Assembly: GCF_000718555.1 (NCBI RefSeq)
Contig: NZ_JOAN01000006.1
Location: 1 to 64,000 of the forward strand
Origin: Micromonospora chokoriensis
GTDB taxonomy: Bacteria; Actinomycetota; Actinomycetes; Mycobacteriales; Micromonosporaceae
Length of the DNA: 64,000 nt
Direction of reading: 5' to 3'
Below, in pieces: positions 59,366 to 64,000 of this stretch. The notes under the pieces are model-generated. The model made no database searches, was not told the origin of the DNA, and saw only the letters and a list, made by a program, of their open reading frames with translations. Both the position numbers and the translations under genes were made by a program. Numbering within the stretch: position 1 is the stretch's first letter; every line of letters begins with the position of its first letter.

Positions 59366-61372
59366 ATGGATGAGATGGCATCTGCGAGCCGGTTGCCCGA
59401 GCGGGACCGCCCGTGGGTGATGCGCACCTACGCCGGCCACTCGTCGGCCGCGGCGACCAACGCCCTCTTCCGCCGCAACCTGGCGAAGGGGCAGACCGGC
59501 CTCTCGGTCGCCTTCGACCTGCCCACCCAGACCGGGTACGACCCGGACCACGAGCTCGCCGCCGGTGAGGTCGGCCGGGTCGGCGTGCCGGTGGCCCACC
59601 TGGGCGACGCGCGGGCGCTCTTCGACGGTCTCCCGCTCGCCGAGATGAACACCTCGATGACCATCAACGCCCCGGCGATGTGGCTGCTCGCCCTGTACGG
59701 CACCGTCGGGCTGGAGCAGGGCGCCGACCTGACTCGCTGCGCCGGGACCACCCAGAACGACATCGTCAAGGAGTACCTGTCCCGGGGGACGTACATCTTC
59801 CCTCCGGCCGCTTCCCTGCGCCTCACCGCGGACGTCATCGCCCACACGCTGACGACGATGCCGAAGTGGAACCCGGTCAACATCTGCTCGTACCACCTCC
59901 AGGAGGCCGGGGCCACGCCGGTGCAGGAGGTCGGCTTCGCGCTGGCCACCGCGGTCGCCGTGCTCGACGCGGTCCGTGACTCCGGCCAGGTGCCGGCCGA
60001 GCGGATGGGCGACGTGGTGCAGCGGATCTCGTTCTTCGTCAACGCCGGGGTGCGCTTCGTCGAGGAGATCGCCAAGATGCGCGCGTTCGGCGTGCTCTGG
60101 GACGAGATCACCCGGGACCGGTACGGAGTCACCGAGGCCAGACAACGTCGCTTCCGCTACGGCGTGCAGGTCAACTCGCTCGGCCTCACCGAGGCGCAGC
60201 CGGAGAACAACATCCAGCGCATCGTGCTGGAGATGCTCGGTGTGACCATGTCGCGCGACGCTCGGGCCCGCGCGGTGCAGCTGCCCGCCTGGAACGAGGC
60301 GCTCGGCCTGCCCCGCCCCTGGGACCAGCAGTGGTCGCTGCGGATGCAGCAGGTCCTGGCGTACGAGTCGGATCTGCTCGAATATCCCGACCTCTTCGCC
60401 GGCTCGCACGTGATGACCGCGCTTGTCGACGAGATCGTCACCGGGGCTCGGGTCGAGCTGGACAAGGTGCTGGAGCTGGGCGGCGTCGTCGCCGCCGTGG
60501 AGACCGGCTACCTCAAGAGCGCGCTCGTCGCGTCGCTGGCCGAACGCCGCCGCCGAATCGAGTCCGGTGCCGACGTGGTGGTCGGGGTAAACCGGTACAC
60601 CGAGACCGAAGCGTCCCCGCTGACCGCAGCCGGTGCGGGGGCCGTCGAGCAGGTCGACCCGGCGGTCGAGGCGGCCGCTGCGGACGGCGTACGCCGGTGG
60701 CGGGCCGATCGGGACGCGGCCGTCGTCGACGCGGCTCTGGCCCGGCTGCGCGCGGACGCCGCGACCACCACCAACCTGATGCCGGCCACCCTGGAGTGCG
60801 TGCGGGCCGGGGTGACCACCGGCGAGTGGGCCGGCGCGCTGCGCCAGGTCTTCGGCGAGTACCGGGCACCGACCGGCCTGGCCGGCGCCACCGGCGGCGG
60901 CGCTGAGCCGGGCCTCGCGGCCGTCCGCGAACGGGTCGCGGCCACCGCGCGCGAGCTGGGCAGCGGCCGACTGCGGCTGCTGGTCGGCAAACCCGGGCTG
61001 GACGGGCACTCCAACGGCGCGGAGCAGATCGCGGTACGGGCCCGCGACGCCGGCTTCGAGGTCATCTACCAGGGCATCCGGTTGACCGCAGGGCAGATCG
61101 TCGCCGCCGCCGTGGAGGAGGACGTCGATCTGGTCGGGCTCTCCGTGCTCTCCGGGTCGCACCTGGCCGCCGTGCCCGCGGTGCTGGACGGGCTGCGCGC
61201 CGCTGGCCGGGCGGACCTGCCGGTGGTCGTGGGCGGCATCATCCCGGCCGGTGACGCGGACACCCTCCGGGCGGCCGGGGTCGCCCGGGTCTTCACCCCG
61301 AAGGACTTCGCCCTCACCGGCATCATCGACGACCTGGTCACGGTTATCCGCCGCGCCAACGACCTGCCCTGA
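59366..61372 (+). CDS. ecm: B12-dependent ethylmalonyl-CoA mutase
   Basis: 668 residues. The catalytic barrel starts RPWVMRTYAGHSSAAATNALF and contains QTGLSVAFDLPTQTGYDPDHE, as in Rhodobacter Ecm. The C-terminal cobalamin domain has KPGLDGHSNGAEQIAVRARD (DGHSNG near 547 is the DxHxxG cobalt-ligand motif), GLSVLSGSH and VVVGGIIP. It is a single chain, unlike the two-subunit methylmalonyl-CoA mutase. It would convert ethylmalonyl-CoA to methylsuccinyl-CoA for growth on C2 units or polyketide precursor supply. Methylmalonyl-type substrates cannot be excluded. Confidence 0.9.
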   Translation: MDEMASASRLPERDRPWVMRTYAGHSSAAATNALFRRNLAKGQTGLSVAFDLPTQTGYDPDHELAAGEVGRVGVPVAHLGDARALFDGLPLAEMNTSMTINAPAMWLLALYGTVGLEQGADLTRCAGTTQNDIVKEYLSRGTYIFPPAASLRLTADVIAHTLTTMPKWNPVNICSYHLQEAGATPVQEVGFALATAVAVLDAVRDSGQVPAERMGDVVQRISFFVNAGVRFVEEIAKMRAFGVLWDEITRDRYGVTEARQRRFRYGVQVNSLGLTEAQPENNIQRIVLEMLGVTMSRDARARAVQLPAWNEALGLPRPWDQQWSLRMQQVLAYESDLLEYPDLFAGSHVMTALVDEIVTGARVELDKVLELGGVVAAVETGYLKSALVASLAERRRRIESGADVVVGVNRYTETEASPLTAAGAGAVEQVDPAVEAAAADGVRRWRADRDAAVVDAALARLRADAATTTNLMPATLECVRAGVTTGEWAGALRQVFGEYRAPTGLAGATGGGAEPGLAAVRERVAATARELGSGRLRLLVGKPGLDGHSNGAEQIAVRARDAGFEVIYQGIRLTAGQIVAAAVEEDVDLVGLSVLSGSHLAAVPAVLDGLRAAGRADLPVVVGGIIPAGDADTLRAAGVARVFTPKDFALTGIIDDLVTVIRRANDLP

Positions 61373-61393
61373 TCAGGCGCCGTCCCGGCAGGT

Positions 61394-61422
61394 CGCCGGC
61401 CGCTGTGGGTCAGCGGCCGGCG
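61394..61422. terminator. Convergent terminator overlapping DUF1540 end
   Basis: Perfect 12-base arms CGCCGGCCGCTG and CAGCGGCCGGCG around a 5-base loop. It begins 22 bases after the mutase stop and includes the last codons and stop of the convergent DUF1540 gene. Confidence 0.8.
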
Positions 61423-61706
61423 TAGGTAATGCAGTCGGCCAGGTCGTTGTCCGGGCCGACCCGGATGGACGTCGCGTGGCACTCCAACTGCTCGTTGTGC
61501 CGGCAGTCGGCGCGCTGGCAGGCGCCCACCTGCGCGATCAGGCTCTCCACGCCGCCCCGGACGGGCGACTCGACGAAGGTGTGGCAGTGGGCGTGATCCA
61601 TGCTGCCGATCGTGATCGCGAAGGCGTGACAGTCACCCGACTGGTTGTACGCGCACGCGGCGACCACACATTCCTGGACTCGGGGCATCTCCAACGCTGC
61701 GGTCAT
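61410..61706 (-). CDS. DUF1540 protein with two Cys-rich repeats
   Basis: 98 residues with two tandem copies of the DUF1540 pattern: CVVAACAYNQSGDCHAFAITIG...HCHTF and CQRADCRHNEQLECHATSIRVG...DCITY. Each has four conserved Cys, which suggests binding of a metal such as zinc. Such proteins are common near stress genes, but the function is unknown. A GAGG stretch lies before the ATG. Confidence 0.85.
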   Translation of the reverse strand: MTAALEMPRVQECVVAACAYNQSGDCHAFAITIGSMDHAHCHTFVESPVRGGVESLIAQVGACQRADCRHNEQLECHATSIRVGPDNDLADCITYAGR

Positions 61707-61786
61707 GCCGACCTCCTCTAGGCTCTTGCCCCGATCCTAGGCTTTTGTCAGCTCCTGGAGACCTGGTACGGCGAGCGGGCCCACCG

Positions 61787-62404
61787 TCAGACGCGGAAGC
61801 CAGCGGCACGGGCCGCCTCTCGTTCGCGGCGTCGGTCGGAACGGCGGCGCACGAACCAGAAGATGAAGAACACCAGGCCGACCAGGAAGACGAGCACCAG
61901 CACCGGCAGGATGATCGCCGCCAGGGAGACCACCACGCTTGTGGCGTCCTCGGCGGTGCTGGCGACCGGGGCGCCGATGCCGGCGGTGGCCGCGTTGATC
62001 ACCGGGCGTGCCGCGGACTTGAGCAGGTGCACACCCAACGCCAGCAGCACGCCGGTGACGACCGGCACCCACTGGTGGGACGAGAAGAAGCTGCCCGGGT
62101 CGCTGACCGTCACCGTCTCCGACGAGGAGCCGGCGCCGAAGGCCAGGCCACCGGCGGTGGGCCGGACCACGGTCTGCACCACGTCGTTGATGTGGTCGAC
62201 CACGGGCACCTTGTCGGCCACCATCTCCACGGCGAGCAGCACGGCCATGATGGCGATGACCCACCCGTTGCCGAGCCAGGCCCAGCCGCTGGGCAGGTCG
62301 ATCAGGTCGGTGTAGCGGCCGAGCAGGCCGAGGATGAGCAGGGGTATGTAGGCGTTCAGCCCCGCCGAGGCGGCGAGACCGGTGCCGGTGAGAACTTCGA
62401 ACAC
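61787..62404 (-). CDS. DUF4126 membrane protein
   Basis: 205 residues with about five hydrophobic segments. The N-terminus [23 protein letters not shown], followed by a Gly/Trp-rich WAWLGNGWV and [19 protein letters not shown], matches the DUF4126 family. A charged C-terminal tail follows. It is divergent from nucS by 71 bases. Function unknown. Confidence 0.83.
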   Translation of the reverse strand: MFEVLTGTGLAASAGLNAYIPLLILGLLGRYTDLIDLPSGWAWLGNGWVIAIMAVLLAVEMVADKVPVVDHINDVVQTVVRPTAGGLAFGAGSSSETVTVSDPGSFFSSHQWVPVVTGVLLALGVHLLKSAARPVINAATAGIGAPVASTAEDATSVVVSLAAIILPVLVLVFLVGLVFFIFWFVRRRSDRRREREAARAAGFRV

Positions 62405-62475
62405 GGTCTCAGCATCGCACCGACGCGCCAGTGCCGCTCGCTGGCCACCGGTGGGTGCTCGGCTACCCTCGTCGG

Positions 62476-63135
62476 GTGCGGTTGGTCATTGCGAAGTGCT
62501 CGGTGGATTACGTCGGACGGCTCTCGGCTCACCTGCCGCTGGCCACCCGGTTGCTGATGGTGAAGGCGGACGGGTCGGTGTCCATCCACGCCGACGACCG
62601 GGCGTACAAGCCGTTGAACTGGATGAGCCCGCCCTGTCGGCTGGAGGAGGCCCCCGGTGTGTGGCGGGTGGTCAACAAGGCTGGCGAGGAGCTGCGGATC
62701 ACCCTTGAGGAGATCTTCCAGGACACCTCGTACGAGTTGGGTGTGGATCCGGGCCTGCGCAAGGACGGGGTGGAGGCGCACCTCCAGGAGTTGTTGGCCG
62801 CCAACCCGAGTGCCTTGGGTGAGGGGTTCACGCTGGTCCGTCGCGAGTACATGACGGCGATCGGCCCGGTCGACCTGCTGTGTCGGGATGCCAACTCGGG
62901 CTCGGTGGCCGTCGAGGTCAAGCGGCGTGGCGACATCGACGGGGTGGAGCAGTTGACCCGTTACCTCGAGTTGATGAACCGTGACCCGCTGCTCAGCCCG
63001 GTCGCCGGGGTCTTCGCCGCCCAGGAGATCAAGCCGCAGGCCCGGGTGCTCGCCGCCGACCGGGGCATCCGGTGTGTGGTCGTGAACTACGACAAGCTGC
63101 GCGGCATCGAGAAGGACGAGCTGACCCTCTTCTGA
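62476..63135 (+). CDS. nucS: Endonuclease NucS (EndoMS), mismatch repair
   Basis: 219 residues from GTG 62476. It cuts both strands at mismatched bases and replaces MutS-MutL in actinobacteria. The PD-(D/E)xK active site is visible as GPVDLLCRD and [10 protein letters not shown] with [12 protein letters not shown] after it. The C-terminal ELTLF is the beta-clamp binding tail. TACCCT at 62464-62469 lies 6 bases before the GTG, so the transcript may be leaderless. Confidence 0.94.
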   Translation: MRLVIAKCSVDYVGRLSAHLPLATRLLMVKADGSVSIHADDRAYKPLNWMSPPCRLEEAPGVWRVVNKAGEELRITLEEIFQDTSYELGVDPGLRKDGVEAHLQELLAANPSALGEGFTLVRREYMTAIGPVDLLCRDANSGSVAVEVKRRGDIDGVEQLTRYLELMNRDPLLSPVAGVFAAQEIKPQARVLAADRGIRCVVVNYDKLRGIEKDELTLF

Positions 63136-63143
63136 CCGGCGCG

Positions 63144-63800
63144 CTACCCGGCGCGCACCGCGATCAGCGACTTCGGCAGGCCGAACGCCCGCTCCACAAG
63201 CATGGTCGAGTCGGGGAAGTAGTGGCGCATCTGCGAGCGGTCCAACAACTCGGTCCAGAGCACCTGGTGGATGGCCGCGTCGTGGCTGCGGGTCGGCTTG
63301 TGCCCCAACGGCCAGCGCTGGGCGAGCACGGTGCGTAGTCGTACCGGGAGGAACTGCATTCCCGGCGCGATCCAGTGTGGCTCGATGGGGAAGTAGCGGT
63401 AGGGCGTCTGCACCCAGTGCCGGTCGGCCAGTGAGCGGACGGCGGCGGAGAAGCGAAGTCGGCGTTCGTGCCCGCCCACATGCTCCAGCACCGAGTTCGA
63501 GAAGACCATGTCGAAGCTGCTCTTGGCGAGGTGCGGGGGCAGGTCGCAGGCGTCGGCCTGCTCGACGTGGGCCCATTCGGGCACGACGGTGGGCGGCTGC
63601 TCCAGGTTGACGACCGTCACCCGGGCCGGCCGAACCGTGGCGCGGTGCCAGGTGCCGAGCCGGCCACCGAGATCGACCACGTGCATGTCACCGATGTCGG
63701 GAAAGGTGCGTGCCAGCCAGTCCGAGCGGTGCCGACGTCGCCGGGCGCTCCACGACTGGTCGCTGTCGACAAGGCGGTAGCGCAATCGATTGTGGCCCAT
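63144..63800 (-). CDS. Class I SAM-dependent methyltransferase
   Basis: 218 residues. The SAM motif I is VVDLGGRLGTWH near residue 42 and motif IV is FDMVFSNSVLEHVG. The remaining domain (TPYRYFPIEPHWIAPGMQFLP, KSLIAVRAG) resembles methyltransferases found with sugar or lipid pathways. The substrate is unknown. It is convergent with nucS and lies downstream of the AT-rich 63801-63880 gap. Confidence 0.85.
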   Translation of the reverse strand: MGHNRLRYRLVDSDQSWSARRRRHRSDWLARTFPDIGDMHVVDLGGRLGTWHRATVRPARVTVVNLEQPPTVVPEWAHVEQADACDLPPHLAKSSFDMVFSNSVLEHVGGHERRLRFSAAVRSLADRHWVQTPYRYFPIEPHWIAPGMQFLPVRLRTVLAQRWPLGHKPTRSHDAAIHQVLWTELLDRSQMRHYFPDSTMLVERAFGLPKSLIAVRAG

Positions 63801-63848
63801 TTAACGCAATGTACCGCTGCGGACACGGTGTATAAACATGTGGATACG

Positions 63849-63869
63849 CCGATCTTTGTTGAAGATCGG
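63849..63869 (-). terminator. AT-rich hairpin between two minus-strand genes
   Basis: CCGATCTT and AAGATCGG form an 8-base perfect stem around TGTTG, 11 bases beyond the stop of the last gene in the window. The 63801-63880 gap is markedly AT-richer than its neighbours and probably also holds the methyltransferase promoter. Confidence 0.5.
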
Positions 63870-63880
63870 TTATCCGACAC

Positions 63881-64000
63881 TCACCTTCCGTACATGACCT
63901 TGATGGCCTTGACGAGTCGGGCCACGTCGGTCGGGGTCCGTTCGAAGGTCATCGACGGCAGCAGCGACCGGGCCCGACGCCGGGTGATCGCCTTGGCTCG
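63881..64000 (-). CDS. C-terminal part of an unidentified gene
   Basis: An open minus-strand frame enters from the window end and stops with TGA at 63881-63883. It encodes about 39 residues ending RLVKAIKVMYGR, with TRRRARSLLPSM before them. The family cannot be told from this piece. It precedes the methyltransferase gene in the same direction. Confidence 0.7.
   Translation of the reverse strand, partial: RAKAITRRRARSLLPSMTFERTPTDVARLVKAIKVMYGR

Overview
The window is high-GC actinobacterial DNA. GTG and TTG starts are common, and the gene set includes an actinobacterial F-ATPase cluster, NucS mismatch repair, a Cys-to-Asp MurA, DUF2550 and DUF2795. It most resembles Micromonospora or a close relative; that placement is inference from gene order and protein style, not from a database match. 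Most of it is core chromosome with small accessory patches.

Layout. 1-7.4 kb: a Tat-exported metallophosphoesterase/beta-propeller protein, DUF2795, an erythromycin-esterase-like protein, and an MMPL exporter with its TetR regulator and a double operator. 7-15 kb: HxlR regulator and divergent DHA2 exporter, stand-alone LigD polymerase, an AraC-VOC-UvrA-like stress or resistance operon, a Wzy-like membrane protein. 15.2-18 kb: tRNA-Arg(CCG), a relic IS630-type transposase gene, palindromic and tandem repeats, and DUF305/DUF3105 exported proteins. 18-30.3 kb: argS-lysA-hom-thrC and thrB (aspartate-family amino acids), with an RND pump, a polysaccharide deacetylase and an MFS carrier between thrC and thrB. 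30.3-39.4 kb: rho, a kinase-phosphatase gene, rpmE, prfA, a TPR-GGDEF gene, prmC, a TsaC-type gene and a low-molecular-weight phosphatase. 39.5-44.4 kb: bifunctional PBP, SDR-DUF2867 protein, glyA. 44.4-54.1 kb: the F1Fo ATP synthase genes in the order atpI-like, atpZ, B, E, F, H, A, G, D, then a strong terminator, an LCP-family gene, and atpC with its own candidate promoter, then DUF2550. 54.1-64 kb: a 413-base repeat-rich gap, cobO-type adenosyltransferase, murA, 3-hydroxybutyryl-CoA dehydrogenase, an ABC-2 exporter, B12-dependent ethylmalonyl-CoA mutase, DUF1540, DUF4126, nucS, a methyltransferase and the 3' end of one more gene.

How it works together. The argS-lysA-hom-thrC-thrB block makes lysine and threonine. 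rho, rpmE, prfA and prmC form a gene-expression block, with PrmC modifying the release factor that prfA encodes. The adenosyltransferase can supply the cofactor for the ethylmalonyl-CoA mutase, and the nearby dehydrogenase fits the same C2/C4 acyl-CoA route.

The least ordinary content is in the gaps: three families of long intergenic inverted repeats, two of them present twice, mostly between convergent genes. Other points are the separation of atpC from atpA-D by a cell-wall gene, a relic transposase gene kept open, and a large charged repeat insertion in Rho. I saw no CRISPR array, prophage, biosynthetic gene cluster or intact insertion sequence.
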